DNA from: Taxillus chinensis
Taxonomy: Eukaryota; Streptophyta; Magnoliopsida; Santalales; Loranthaceae
NCBI GenBank assembly: GCA_023512835.1
Contig: CM042089.1
Span: forward strand, 53,067,427 to 53,131,426
Direction: 5' to 3'
Length of the DNA: 64,000 nt
Each line of letters starts with the position of its first letter. Position 1 is the first letter of the stretch. A program made the translations under genes and the position numbers. Shown piece by piece: positions 10,720 through 21,534 of the stretch. A model generated the notes under the pieces. It searched no databases, was not told the origin of the DNA, and saw nothing but the letters and a program-made list of their open reading frames with translations.

Positions 10720-12961
10720 TTTAAAACGGGTACGTTCTACTCGTCAGGTGCCTTGTGTTTCGTTGCATGTATTGAGAATGTGCAGAAAATGTAGCATTGT
10801 CTTGTTGTATGTGTTGCATAAGTGGTAAAGGTATATAGCGGAGTTGCTACGTGTGGGTGTTGCGACACATATGCATAGAGAAGGATGAGGCATGGCATAT
10901 TGGTATAGTAACTGTGGTGTGAGGATGAGGAAGAGTGTTAGAGGTGATGTTGTTTATGTTATTCTTTGTCTGGTGTTACTAAAATGTTGGTAAGTTGGGA
11001 AAGAAAAAGAGTTGTTTGATTTCCCGAGTTGAGTCAGTTGTGACAGTTTTGCTAGGACGAGGTATTAGTGCTACTCCTTGGGGAGAGATTTATGTCGGGC
11101 GGATATCAAAAGGTGCATGCATTAGAGCGGTGGTGGTAGGCGAATGACCTACATATGTCCTCCTTGAAAACTTTTCATGTACAGTATCACGCGATAAGGG
11201 AGATGGTTCACGCTATCAAGATGTTGGTGTGTTTGGGTGCTACGTGAAAGTCTCAAATCAGGCGTTTGCATGTCTTGTTTCCTGTGCCTACCCGGAGGAA
11301 TGGCAGTGATCACATTTAGCTGAGGCTAGAGCCTAAGTATTTCTTGGTCAGTTTGAGTGTTTTATTGGTGTGTTGAGATAGAACGTGACGGTTGGTATAG
11401 CGGGGTTAGTGGGCCATGAGGTGGAGTATGTCCTGGAGGCTAAGGATTCCCTTGTGACCTGTGAGTGGTGACACCGCGGATTTCGTTATTGTCATGTTGT
11501 AGGTAGGAGAGTTTTCCAGGGTGGAGAGAACTACATTGTTGGCAACTACCCGGCGTCAAAGGATTCTTATCGCATGGAATGTCTGCTGACTGGGTAAGGC
11601 GTTATAACTTGGGTTGTAACATAAGCCTCAGTTAGTGAAGGCTGTGTGGGACCTTGGTGGATCCCTATTTGACCGTAGTTAGAGAGGTGTTATTTGGGTG
11701 ACGTTCTGGTTCATGGGATTCTTTAGTAGATTCTCAACATTGGTGACTGGTGTTAACCCAATAGTAGTTTTTTTTGGTCTTGCCGTGATTGAGTATGGTA
11801 CTACATTTGTTGTTTTGAGTTACTCCTTGGACTCTGTTGGGCGTCTTGTTGACTATGACCGAATTGGTGGAGGGCAAACTTCATCCTGATGTAGTTGTGT
11901 CCTAGATTGTAAGTCATCTTGAGTTCCCTTTGGCATTGGTTGGGTTCTGTTGTTACGTGTATCACTATAGAGTGAGGCGGTTTTAGCAGTGATGATGGTG
12001 CTGCTGGGGTGATCTCCATGTGTGGAAATGCGATTGTGGTTTGCATAATGCTTTTCTCTTGTTTGTTTGTGTTTCCTTGTGACCTCTTTGTGTTTACTGT
12101 CAGGGTAAGGTCTACATATGGAGTGTGGCTGCGTTGTAAATTGTTGGTGTCCGTTGACATCAAATCTCAGTGGTGTCATTGTTGGGTATTCTACATTGTG
12201 GAGTGTTGGTCCTATTGTGACACGAGTAGGCGTCTAACGCTGAGTACCCTGCTATGTCGATGCAGTGACTTCTCATTCAATCATATGAATTCTAGTGAGT
12301 GGATGCTTCACGCATAGGCTTATGGTGTTGGCCTTGTTCGGTTGTCGGGGTCTTAACGAATCTGTGGGAGGTTTCTCAACCTCACTGTTGTCAGACTTGC
12401 TCACATGAGTTGTTGTCAGCACGCTAATTGGCCAAGCTCTAGTTCTTGTTGTGCTCATGGGTGTTATGTGTTGCTTTGATCTTCTCGTGATGTTTACTAC
12501 TTGATTTCTCTTTTTGGGGACGAAAAGTCCAAAGGTGGGAAGGTTGTGAGGAAACTCCCTACGGATGAGTTTGTATGGTGTTGGCGAATGGGCAGTGGAA
12601 TGTTAAACGTGTAGTAGTGTTTTGTTTGTGACTTGTTCCTTGTAGTGGTGTTTATGATATGAGTTGGTCACTGACCTATGTGATTTGTTAAACGTACGTG
12701 TTGGGGATGGGCGTATATGTCGTACACTGTCGTGACATGTGAATACTTGTGACATGTGTTAGGTGAGGAGAACAAGGATTGTTTGTGAGTTTAGAATATG
12801 TGTTTCCCTATCATGCTGTGTTGTATTGGGTCTGTGGGTACGTGCCTTCATGTGTGTTATTGTGTGATATCTTCATCGCAGGTATGTGAATGGTTGTGGG
12901 CGATGTGCATCAGCATGTGCATTATGGAAAGTATATTGTCTTTTCGAGGACGAGACGTCCT
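10720..12961. other. Unassigned 2.2 kb between two chromodomain fragments
   Basis: No domain recognised on either strand. A string GGGGACGAAAAGTCC near 12518 and TTTTCGAGGACGAGACG near 12940 resemble the motif beside the gypsy purine tract. It may be an unrecognised insertion in B or a diverged stretch of B itself. Confidence 0.4.
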
Positions 12962-13036
12962 ATGGAGGAAATATGGGAACGCGAATCCATGATGCGTGAG
13001 CAACACCCAGAGTTGTTCGAGGACGAACAATCTTAA
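12962..13036 (+). pseudogene. pol: C-terminus of element B Pol (chromodomain fragment 2)
   Basis: Twenty-four codons in frame, MEEIWERESMMREQHPELF then EDEQS and TAA. They match the end of Pol in A (..ETWERESVMREQHPDLFEDEQS). The stop is followed by an unusual second purine run, AAGGGGGGGGAGG, about 235 bp before the true purine tract. Confidence 0.75.
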
Positions 13037-13271
13037 GGGGGGGGAGGTGGCTGTAGTGATGTGTTTTCTTGTGGTTCATGCTGTGGTGTATTTGTATTTC
13101 TACATGTAAATTGTTATTTCTATTAAGATGTGTTTTGAGATTGTAAAATGTGTTTGAGATGTCCTGTTATGTTGTGTGATCCATCTGGGCGTTGTGGCTT
13201 GCTGTCTTGCAAATGGGCCGCATGTGTTTGTTTTCCTTGTATGTTGTTTCTTTTCGAGGACGAAAAGTCTT

Positions 13272-13284
13272 AAGGGGGAGAGGA
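13272..13284 (+). other. Polypurine tract of element B
   Basis: AAGGGGGAGAGGA directly before TGTAATAACCC, preceded by TTTTCGAGGACGAAAAG. Identical to the tract of A. Confidence 0.9.
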
Positions 13285-13637
13285 TGTAATAACCCGTGTT
13301 TTGGGTAGAACAAGCTGGAACGAAGATGAACAATACCCTAGGCGAATGCTTGGGTCGAAAGGTGGAAGACCCGAAGACTTGGGTCGTAGGGTCGAAGACC
13401 GAGGGTCGAAGTTCGAAGGTTTGAGGGTCGAAAGTTAGATCTTCGAGACAGATCTTCGAGGCCGCGTTTCCAGCGAGTCTTCGAGGGAGTGTTTCTACGA
13501 GTCTTCGTGGCTTGGTTGTTAGAGAGTGTAATGAGCTCAAGTGGGAGCGTGTAGTGGCTGCGTGTGACAATGACAATGTTCGGATTGTGGGTATTTTGTC
13601 CTGTGTGGAAGCAGAGTGGTTAGTTCATGTTTTATTT

Positions 13638-13745
13638 ATCAAAACTACGTCGTTTTGATGGTGGGATTTCATTTATCAAAACTACGCCGTTTTGATAAGT
13701 GAGGTCTATATAAAGAGGAGCTCTCTTTATTTTAGGTTTAGGGTT
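13638..13745 (+). promoter_or_regulatory. LTR core promoter of element B
   Basis: Two palindromic boxes (arms ATCAAAAC and GTTTTGAT, centres TACGTC and TACGCC), TATA box at about 13705-13716, then a telo-box type stretch before the GA tract. Same order as in every full gypsy LTR in the window. Confidence 0.7.
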
Positions 13746-13772
13746 TTTGTTGTCAGCCGCCGCAACCGTCGC

Positions 13773-13812
13773 AGAGAGAGAGAGAGAGAGAGAGAGGGAG
13801 ATCGAGAGAGAG
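13773..13812 (+). repeat. GA microsatellite in LTR of B
   Basis: Interrupted (GA)n just downstream of the presumed transcription start. It appears to encode repeated Arg-Glu on one strand; I regard that as an artefact. Confidence 0.9.
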
Positions 13813-14279
13813 AGCTCCAGTTCGTGGCTGTCATTGTCATTCCAGTGGTTGGACGGCGTTAGGCGTGGAGGCAAGAGCGTGGAGGATCTTCGAGGTAGGG
13901 GTTCTGTCTTTCTTGGTCTGTTCCGGCGTTAGGCCCTGTGGATATTTTGTAAAGTTTCCATTGTTATTGCTATAATACTTATATGTAAATTCATATAGGT
14001 GTGATCTCCTATATGAATGTCGGCCTTCAATGACATTTCGGTGTGATTCTGATGTTGGGTGGGCAGTGCATGTTAAATGTTCGATAAAATGCCTGTGTGA
14101 ATATGTCTGTGGGAATATGCCCAGTATGTGTTTGATAATATGCCAGTAAGGCTAGAATCGTGAGTTGGTAAAGGTGTGCATGCTAAGTGTTTGTTTTTAT
14201 GCCTGAGTGGCTGAGTTTGTACATTTATGAATGCGTGCCTACTAAGTGTTTGGTTTTATACCTGAAAGGCTATGTGTAC

Positions 14280-14435
14280 TGTATTTTGTGAAACCGTTGG
14301 CTGTGGAAGCCCGGGACTGTTTTGTGAAACTCGGTGGCCGTGGAAGCCCGGGACTGTTGTGAGACCCGGTGGCTGTGGAAGCCCGGGACTATTTTGTGAA
14401 ACCTGGTGGCTGTGGAAGCCTGGGACTGTTCATGT
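14280..14435 (+). repeat. Minisatellite of about 36 bp in LTR of B
   Basis: Four units of a GTGAAACCCGGTGGCTGTGG-type repeat followed by AAGCCCGGGACTGTT. The same family is inverted at 14963-15105 (N) and is expanded at 51780-51990 and 58978-59190 (G). Confidence 0.85.
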
Positions 14436-14962
14436 GCTAGCCTGTGTGGCTGTGGAAATAATTGTATTTGCTGGTATAGCTCGCCATTATATTTGTTGAA
14501 ATAATTGTATCACGACACTGCACTTGTACACATGGCATGTAGATGCTAGGAGCATGGGATGTGTTGGGGAGACATGATCCCTACTGAGCTGTGGTTGCTC
14601 ACCCCTCCTATTGTATTTGGTTTTTCTACAGGGACCTACAGGCGTTAGGCGGGAACACCCAAGTTGGAGGCAGTTTTGTTTTGTGGTTTTGTTTATTATT
14701 ATTTGAGTTTCGCTGTTTTTGGGTGGGCTTTGTAACCCCAGTGGGAGGATATTGTAATGAGGAGCTTTATGTAATAAAAGCATGTTTGGGCACTCTTGTA
14801 TGTTTGGACTTAACAAAAATATGATTTTTGTCTCTCTAAATATAAAATGTGAAGTGTATGGTATCCTGTGTGAGCATGTTGTATTCTATCCCCTTTATCC
14901 AAACTCGGGTAAAGGGAAGGTCACGTTCCAGTCTCCTCGGGATGGAAATCCGGGGCGTGACA

Positions 14963-15581
14963 CCCGGGCTTCCACAGCCACCGGGTTTCACAACAGTCCC
15001 GGGCTTCCACAGCCACCGGGTTTCACAATAGTCCTGGGCTTCCACAGCCACCGGGTTTCACAAAACAGTCCCGGGCTTCCACAACCACCGGGTTTCACAA
15101 AACACAATACACATAGCCTTTCAGGCATAAAACCAAACACTTAGTAGGCACGCATTCATAAATGTACAAACTCAGTCACTCGGGCATAAAAACAAACACT
15201 TAGCATGCACACCTTTACCAACTCACGATTCTAGCCTTACTAGCATATTATCAAACACATACTGGGCTTATTCCCACAGACATATTTACACAGGCATTTT
15301 ATCGAACATTTAATATGCACTGCCCACCCAACATCAGAATCACACCAAAATGCAATTGAAGGCCAACATTCATATAGGAGATCACACCTATATGAATTTA
15401 CGTATAAGTATTATAGCAATAACAATGGAAACTTTATAAAATATCCACAGGGCCTAACCCCGGAACAGACCAGGAAAGGCAGAACCCCTACCTCAAAGAT
15501 CCTCCACGCTCTTGCCTCCACGCCTAATGTCGTCCAACCACGGGAATGACAATGACAGCCACGAACTGGAGCTCTCTCTTT

Positions 15582-15626
<45 letters not shown>

Positions 15627-16172
15627 AGCTGACAACAAAAACCCTAAATCTAAAATAAAGAGAGCTCCTCTTTATATAGACCTCACTTATCAAAACGACG
15701 TAGTTTTGATAAATGAAATCCCACCATCAAAACGACGTAGTTTTGATAAATGAAACACACCATTAAAACGACGTAGTTTTGATAAATGAAACACACCGTC
15801 AAAACGATGTAGTTTTGATAAATAAAACATGAACTAACCACTCCGCTTCCACACAGGACAAAATACCCACAATCCAAACATGGTCATTGTCACACGCAGC
15901 CTTTACATGCTCCCACTTGAGCTCATTACACTCTCTAACAACCAAGCCACGAAGACTCGTAGAAACACTCCTTCGAAGACTCGCTGGAAATGCGGCCTCG
16001 AAGATCTGTCTCGAAGATCTAACTTTCGACCCTCAAACCTTCGAACTTCGACCCTCAGTCTTTGACCCTACGACCCAAATCTTCGGGTCTTCAACCTTTC
16101 GACCAAAGCGTTCGCCCAGGGTATTGTTCACCTTCGTTCCAGCTTGTTCTACCTAAAACACGGGTCATTACA
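14963..16172 (-). repeat. Gypsy LTR fragment N (opposite orientation to B)
   Basis: On the - strand it begins at 16172 with TGTAATGACCCGTGTTTTAG and follows the B LTR down to its minisatellite, where it stops at 14963 exactly at the end of B. Missing are the last several hundred bases of the LTR. The simplest reading is that B inserted into N and the rest of N lies left of the window. Four palindromic boxes (15689-15710, 15726-15747, 15762-15783, about 15798-15819) precede the TATA box (about 15670-15682), twice the number in B. A CT microsatellite is at 15584-15623. No purine tract adjoins 16173, so this is the outer, promoter-side end. Confidence 0.8.
15584..15623. repeat. CT/GA microsatellite in LTR N
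   Basis: Uninterrupted (TC)n of about 20 units at the position of the GA tract of other LTRs. Confidence 0.9.
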
Positions 16173-18278
16173 TTTCCTAGGTTTTCTCACATATCCTAGA
16201 CTGTTCTTAACTCTTCCATCAGAGATGAACTTAGGCTGGAAGGCAGCAGCCTTGCTGGATGAACCAGTCTCAAATGTAGTAGTGTGTCTACTTGGTTTTG
16301 TCTCTGAGATAACTACACCCATACCCTTGCATTGGGATGTAAAGGACAGGTTGACTGAAGGTTCAGCTTTCAGTTCTATCTTAGCAACTACTGCATCGCT
16401 GTCCTGAGATGCAATAGTACCCAGGTCTTTGCGTTCGGGTGTTACTAGTTTGGGTGAACTAGCAACAGCCATTGGTACCTCCTTTTCACAATCAACGAGC
16501 ACACTGCCAGCAGGAACAAAGCCAGCAAGACACTAGGTCTGTACAGGGTAAGTCTGGGCCTTGGCTATTTGGTCTTCTGAGAAACCTAGACCTAAGGCTA
16601 GACCTTTAACATCTGGAGTGGTCCTAAAGTGGGCTGCAATCTCAGCAGAGTCTTGCCACTTTTTACTTGTTTTGTTTTTCTTTCTCCAGTTTCAGCTTTG
16701 GTTTTAGCTAGTTCCTTTTCAAGCCTATCGATGTCTTTATTAGCCATTTTTAGTTGTCCAGTTTTGTCCAGAAGATCATCGTGTGTGCTTCTCATCTCAC
16801 TCACTTCAGCTCTTAATCTTCTCTCTGTTCTTTCATAGTCATCTATAAAGTCTCTATATTCATATGAAAGCCGTTCCAATTTAAAATAGTATCTTTCTTT
16901 GTCAGCTTTCATAGGAAGAAATTGTTCCTCTATTTCTTTAAGAGCTCTATAGGTATCTTCATATGCAATGTAGAGTTGATCATAAGTTCTTACCTTGAGG
17001 GGAGGTGAATGGTCAGCCATGAAGCAGATGAGACCTTTTTCCTTTTTCTCCTCGTCAGAAGATTCTTCTTCCTCCTCAGTTTCACTGTTGAACTTGTTTG
17101 TGACAAGAGCCTTCTTCCTCTTATCATCCTTTCTACTTGAGGAGCCTTTGGTCTTCTTCTTCTGCTCAGCTGCCTCCTTTTCCACCCTCTTCAGCTTGTA
17201 ACAGTCGGCAGCGAAGTGGACGGGCTTGTTGCAGTGGTAGCATTACAACTTCTCCTTATCCTTTCCCTTAGAGAAGGATAAGGACAACTGCCTTGCTTTT
17301 CTCCTGTAGTTCCCCCTTCTTTTTAGTAGTTTCTTGATCAGAAATGCCACTTCTTCATCTGAGGCACTATCTGAAACAAGTTCATCAGCTTCATCTTCTT
17401 CCTCTTCTGAAGATGGTTCCCGGGGTTCAGCAGCAGCCTTGAAGGCAACAGACTTCTCCTTTTTCTTTAAAGGGTTCTCAAACACCTCAAGCTCTTCTTT
17501 TTGCATTTCAAACGTCTTAAGGTCCCCATATAATGCTTCCAAGGCACAAGTCTTCCATTCCTTCAGCTGACGGATGGCTGATGTCTTTATCAGCAGTCTC
17601 AAGGGTAGAAATCTCAAAAATTTGTCATTCTTGTCCTTCTGAGAGATCTCAATGTTGTAAGTCTTCATCTGTTGAATCAGATATAGATACTGTCCAACGA
17701 CTCCTTTGGTTCACATCTGAAGGCTTCATACTCTTGTTTGAGCATGGAGATCTTGTTGTCCTGTATTTGCTCGTCTCCTTCGTAGACGAGACAGAGCTTG
17801 TCCCATACCTCTTTAGCAGTCTCAAGATCCTACACATCCGTGAACATGTCATCGTCGAGTGCAGAGAAAAGTATGGCTTTTGCCTTGAAGCCAAGCTTTA
17901 CTTTCCTCTGCTCCACCTTAGACCAACTATCTGGGTCTTTCGTCATTAGCCGACCTCTCTGCATACTCTTTGGGGTGAAAGGTCCATTCTTTATTGTTTC
18001 CCAGAGATAGGTGTCGAGCATGTCTAGGTGTGCTCTCATTCTCGCTTTCCATTTGGAAAAACACACGGGTGTGCACATAGGTACTTGGGAGGATGAGCCA
18101 GGCAAAATATCATAGAAGTCTTCTTGTTCTTTCTTGTTGCCGCTTGGTACTCGGTTCTTCCTGCTCCTAGTCTCCAATCGCTCCTTCCTCTTGGAACATG
18201 ACCGGCTTCAAGTTCCTCAACAAGAACTGGAGCTTGCTCGGGAGCAGGAGCTGCACTCCTGGAATCCATGTCGGCCAT
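16173..18278 (-). pseudogene. gag: gag of copia element C
   Basis: Start ATG complementary to 18276-18278 (MADMDSRSAAP). The capsid region is of the UBN2 type common in copia Gag (about 18090-17650, with WKARMRAHLD and PDSWSKVEQRKVKLGFKAKA). A CCHC zinc knuckle, CYHCNKPVHFAADC, lies at about 17195-17240, preceded in frame by a TAA. Then come a basic stretch, the acidic tract EEEEESSDEE (about 17080) and a long heptad-like coiled coil (about 17000-16650). The segment 16502-16173 continues as a Ser/Thr/Lys-rich tail. At least four frame changes break it. Gag would form particles and bind RNA; the coiled coil may mediate self-assembly (inference). LTR N cuts it at 16173. Confidence 0.8.
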
Positions 18279-18304
18279 TAGGGATCTCTACGAGTTGTAG
18301 AACC

Positions 18305-18315
18305 GCTCGATACCA
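18305..18315 (-). other. Primer binding site of element C
   Basis: Element strand TGGTATCGAGC, two bases from the LTR end. It matches TGGTATCAGAGC except that CAGAG reads CGAG. The change is at a CAG site, as in element G. Confidence 0.8.
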
Positions 18316-18317
18316 AT

Positions 18318-20352
18318 TGTAGGTCCCAAAGTGAGTCTAGAGGGTGGGTGAATAGACTTTCTTCATTTGCGGAAGCTAGACTGTTAGCTGGTTTTGGATT
18401 CCTCTAAAGATGACTACGATGGAAGTATTTATGGAGAAGACGACAGTGGTATTGTGATGATAACGTGGGTGATGATGAACTATCAGACAAAAACTGAGAT
18501 ATGAATAAATGCTCTTTTCTCAACAGATCCCAGTTGTGAAAGTGATGATTTATGATAGATCGAAGTCCGGAAAACAAACAACACAGAGATTAAGACTTAA
18601 TGAAAGTGCTAGATCTTTGATGAACAAGAGGTTCGTGAATACTCAGACAGATTGCTCTTGTTCTTGATTCACACGGCGCACAACACTTCTTCGATTTCTC
18701 TCAGAGTCTCTCTCTCTTGCGTTGGAACACTTACTTTTCTTCTGCACAGGATTATCTTTCTCTAAGTCCGTCAGAACCATTTTTTTTGTGTTCTGTGTGT
18801 TTCCTTCTTTTGAGAGAGAGGTTAAACTCTTGATTTTGTCATTAAGTGCATGAGAGAGATATTTTTAAGATTAAAGTGCTCGTACGCCATGATGTCCATC
18901 CTGATAGACTGACTTCCCGCCACTGAAAATGTGAAATGTCAGGGGATGGGTTGATCTGCTTTGATTTGCAGATCAGATGCCCATACTGCGTATTTGGCAT
19001 GCAGTCGATCTTGGCCGTTCATCCGTGGATGGTACTTGGCAGCAATTAATGTGTCATTAATGCGGTAAACTGCTCAGGACGGCGCAGACTTGCTATACAA
19101 ACCCTAGCTGACAATATCGCTAAGTGGCTGTGTTTAGGGTTGTAAGTCTGCCTCGGAGGTTCGGTGACTCGAAGATTTCAGTTAGAACCTGTAGGAAGTT
19201 GCGAAGTTTTGCTTCAGGGTTTATGGTGTTTCTGCGAGTCTACGACTCATATCTTCGAGTCTTCAAGGCTAGAGTTCAAGTTGGATTAGCCTTTTGTGTC
19301 ACTCCGTTAACTAAAGTCTATGACTCTGCGAGTCTACGACTCTACGAGTCTGTGACTCTTCAAATAATGCTTAGAGTGACTTCTTCGTAGTTCGTCTAAC
19401 CTGCCTATTATTATGGCTACGAGTCTACGACCCTTGCTCTGTGGGTCTACGACCTTTGGGTCTCTCAGTTTACTATATTTGACTAAGTGGTCTGAAAATC
19501 TTCGACTCTACGACTCTTAAACTTTGCTTTTCTTCCTTAGTCTTTCACAGAGGCTCATAAACTGAGTTTCTGTATGGCTACGACCCTTCAGCTACAACTC
19601 TCAGCCATCGATCTCCGAGTCTTGAAGTGTGGCAATTTCTCTATAGTGACTGTGTCCCTTGAGTCTACGAGTCTACGACTCTATGACCCTTGAGTTACAG
19701 TTTCATTTGTTTGCCAGTCTTTATAGCATCGACTCTTCGACCTTCAACCTACGAGTCTACGGGTCCAGTTTTCTTAATAGTGTTCGAAGGCTTCGACTCT
19801 ACGACTTTCAATCTATGAGTCTACGAGTCCGGTTTTCTTAACACTATTCGAAGGCTTCGACTCTGCGACTTTCGATCTATGAGTCTACAAGTCCTGTTTT
19901 CTTAACATTGTTCTAAGGCTTCGACTCTACGACTCTACGAGTCTTCGAGTCTAGTGGCAGTTTAAGTTTTCTTAATTGACATAAGTATTTTTGGGGACTC
20001 TATAATTCTATGGGCTGCGCGTCTACGAGTCTACGAGTCATTTAGCTTTGGTTACTGTTCTTAAGAGTTCTTCAACTCTACGAGTCTTCGAACTTATTGA
20101 CGCTTACAGTAACGCTCTATTTTCCGTACTATGACTCTACGACCTTCGACCCTGGACCTACGAGTCACAATATTTTGTCACTGTTTCGCCTTGAGTCTCT
20201 AGACCCTACGAGTCTATGAGTCTCTTGCCAATACGTCCTATGACAGTTGCACTTCTATGAACTCGACTCTTTGACCCTACGACCTTCGGTTCTTCGAGTC
20301 TCTAGACTTAGACTATATTTTGGCAGCTTCATCAAATCCTATATCTCCAACA
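18318..20352 (-). repeat. 5' LTR of copia element C (2.0 kb)
   Basis: TG..CA ends, 2035 bp. On the element strand it starts TGTTGGAGATATAGG and ends in a region rich in TTCACCCACCC and GGGACCTACA, very like the end of copia E. No second LTR is present for comparison, so the outer end is inferred from TG..CA and from resumption of J leader sequence at 20353. Confidence 0.75.
19140..20330. repeat. Degenerate ACGAGTCTACGACTC repeat field in LTR of C
   Basis: Over about 1.2 kb the string TCTACGAGTCTACGACTC and its near-variants recur dozens of times, with irregular spacing and in both orientations (TCGACTCTACGAC, CGAGTCTACGAG). The unit is partly self-complementary. There is no fixed period, so it is a cluster of short motifs rather than a satellite. 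Confidence 0.8.
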
Positions 20353-20687
20353 AGTTGGCCTAGGGTAGTGGGTGGATTTGGTTATCTTGAGTCCTTTGGA
20401 GGAGCCTGGAGGGACATGCCTGATCAACATGGTCCTCTTTGAGCCTCTAAGGTGTACTTGGGGTAGTCTATTCCTGTGGTAGGATTTGCATGCATTGACA
20501 TTAAGGCACTAGTTGCATTTGTTGTTTATGTATTATTGTGTGGATAACTGCAATAAAGCCTTAAATGTGATAAGAAAAGATGAAAAACATGAGATAAAGT
20601 TTAAAATTGTGCAACTCTGATATTTTGTGATAACTTAAGCATGACTACGAGAAAAATGTACCTGTGTTATTGAGCTGTGTGCTTGTG
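20353..20687 (+). other. Leader of element J, part 1
   Basis: Non-coding. 20353-20480 matches the leader of A, I and G read on their own strand (leader next to the primer site). Part 2 resumes at 22491 after the solo LTR and runs to the gag ATG at 22650. Confidence 0.75.
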
Positions 20688-21290
20688 TGTAATGACCCGT
20701 GTTTCGGTATGTGAGGAGTTAGTCACAATTATGCCTTTTTGGTGGCAATTGTTGGTTTTTGGAAGTTTTATTCCCACACACATTAGCTAGAAAACTTTGT
20801 ATGTTGATAAGCAAGCATGAGGCAAGAGATGAGCCCAAGAGGACACTTTTAGAGGATGCACGTGACAATGCACGTGATAATGGCTTGTCACGTGCAGTGA
20901 TGTTTTTCCATGGGAGCCTTCCAGACTTAGTTCTAAAGCTTGTAGCCAAATCCTAGGGCAATTGGAGCTTGCACGTGACAATGGTTTTTCTCACGTGCGA
21001 CCATGTTTTTGCATCGTCTTCTTCGTTTTGTCATTCTGATAATCTTTTCCTAAAAGACCATGTTCGAATTGTGGGTATTTTGTCCTGTGTGGAAGCGGAA
21101 TGGTTATTTGTTTCATTTATCAAAGCTACGTCGTTTTAATGCTGGGTTTCATTTATCAAAACTACAACATTTTGATGATGGGTTTCACTTATCAAAACTA
21201 CGTCGTTTTGATAAGTAAGGTGTCTATATAAGGAGGAGGAGCTCTCTTTGTTTTAGGTTTAGGGTTTTTGTTGTCAGCCGCCACAGCCAT

Positions 21291-21293
<3 letters not shown>

Positions 21294-21341
<48 letters not shown>
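21294..21341. repeat. GA microsatellite in solo LTR 1
   Basis: About 24 uninterrupted GA units. Confidence 0.95.
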
Positions 21342-21344
<3 letters not shown>

Positions 21345-21498
21345 CTCCTGATCGCTGCTGTGGTGATTCGCGTGGGTGGATGGTGTCTAGCATGGAAGCA
21401 AGGGCAAGGAGGAACCTTTTGAGGTAGGGGTTCTGTCTCTTCTCGTAGCCATTCCGGGATTAGGCCTTGTGGTAGACGACATCGTAGATTGTTATTGT

Positions 21499-21500
<2 letters not shown>

Positions 21501-21531
<31 letters not shown>
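21501..21531. repeat. TA microsatellite in solo LTR 1
   Basis: About 15 TA units, at the place where other LTRs of the family have a shorter TA-rich stretch. Confidence 0.95.

Positions 21532-21534
<3 letters not shown>

Larger units (their letters stand above)
1..14962 (+). mobile_element. Ty3/gypsy element B (old, interrupted by element A)
   Basis: B is a decayed gypsy element read on the + strand. It is visible as 1-1424 and 10370-14962, and complete element A sits between these parts. Supporting pieces are a degenerate Gag double zinc-knuckle near 650-735, two chromodomain-type fragments (10642-10719 and 12962-13036), a purine tract at 13272-13284 and a 3' LTR at 13285-14962. The order gag, then chromodomain, then PPT and LTR is right for a + strand element. 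The sequence between is far too short for PR, RT, RNase H and integrase, so most of pol is deleted or unrecognisable. The 5' LTR would lie left of the window. B appears to be inserted into the opposite-strand LTR N, which resumes directly at 14963. Confidence 0.7.
13285..14962 (+). repeat. 3' LTR of element B
   Basis: Starts TGTAATAACCCGTG after the purine tract and ends GGGGCGTGACA. It contains palindromic boxes at 13638-13659 and 13675-13696, a TATA box (TCTATATAAAG, 13705-13716), TTTAGGTTTAGGGTTTT, a GA microsatellite (13773-13812) and a CCCGGG-type minisatellite (about 14280-14435). The next bases (14963 on) belong to another LTR of the same family in the opposite orientation. Confidence 0.9.
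16173..20352 (-). mobile_element. Truncated Ty1/copia element C (Sirevirus-like)
   Basis: The - strand has a long LTR (20352 to 18318, TGTTGGAGAT..GGGACCTACA), a primer site two bases further on and then gag to 16173, where gypsy LTR N interrupts it. PR, IN, RT and the 3' LTR are not in the window. C is inserted in gypsy J just inside the J primer site: 20353 onward reads AGTTGGCCTAGGG, the leader sequence that follows the primer site in A, I and G. The Sirevirus-like call rests on large size, a Gag with acidic tract plus coiled coil, and likeness to E. Confidence 0.8.

Noticed and set aside
13747..13932. Arg-Glu repeat ORFs at GA tracts (also at 15411-15693, 21290-21580 and 45663-45890)
   Set aside because: Microsatellite translation in LTR leaders; length follows the repeat number.
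13285..16172. Large hairpin or foldback transposon formed by two inverted LTRs
   Set aside because: The - strand copy stops exactly at the B LTR end and both have intact outer ends only on the expected side; insertion of B into N explains this without a hairpin element. It is kept only as a finding to verify.
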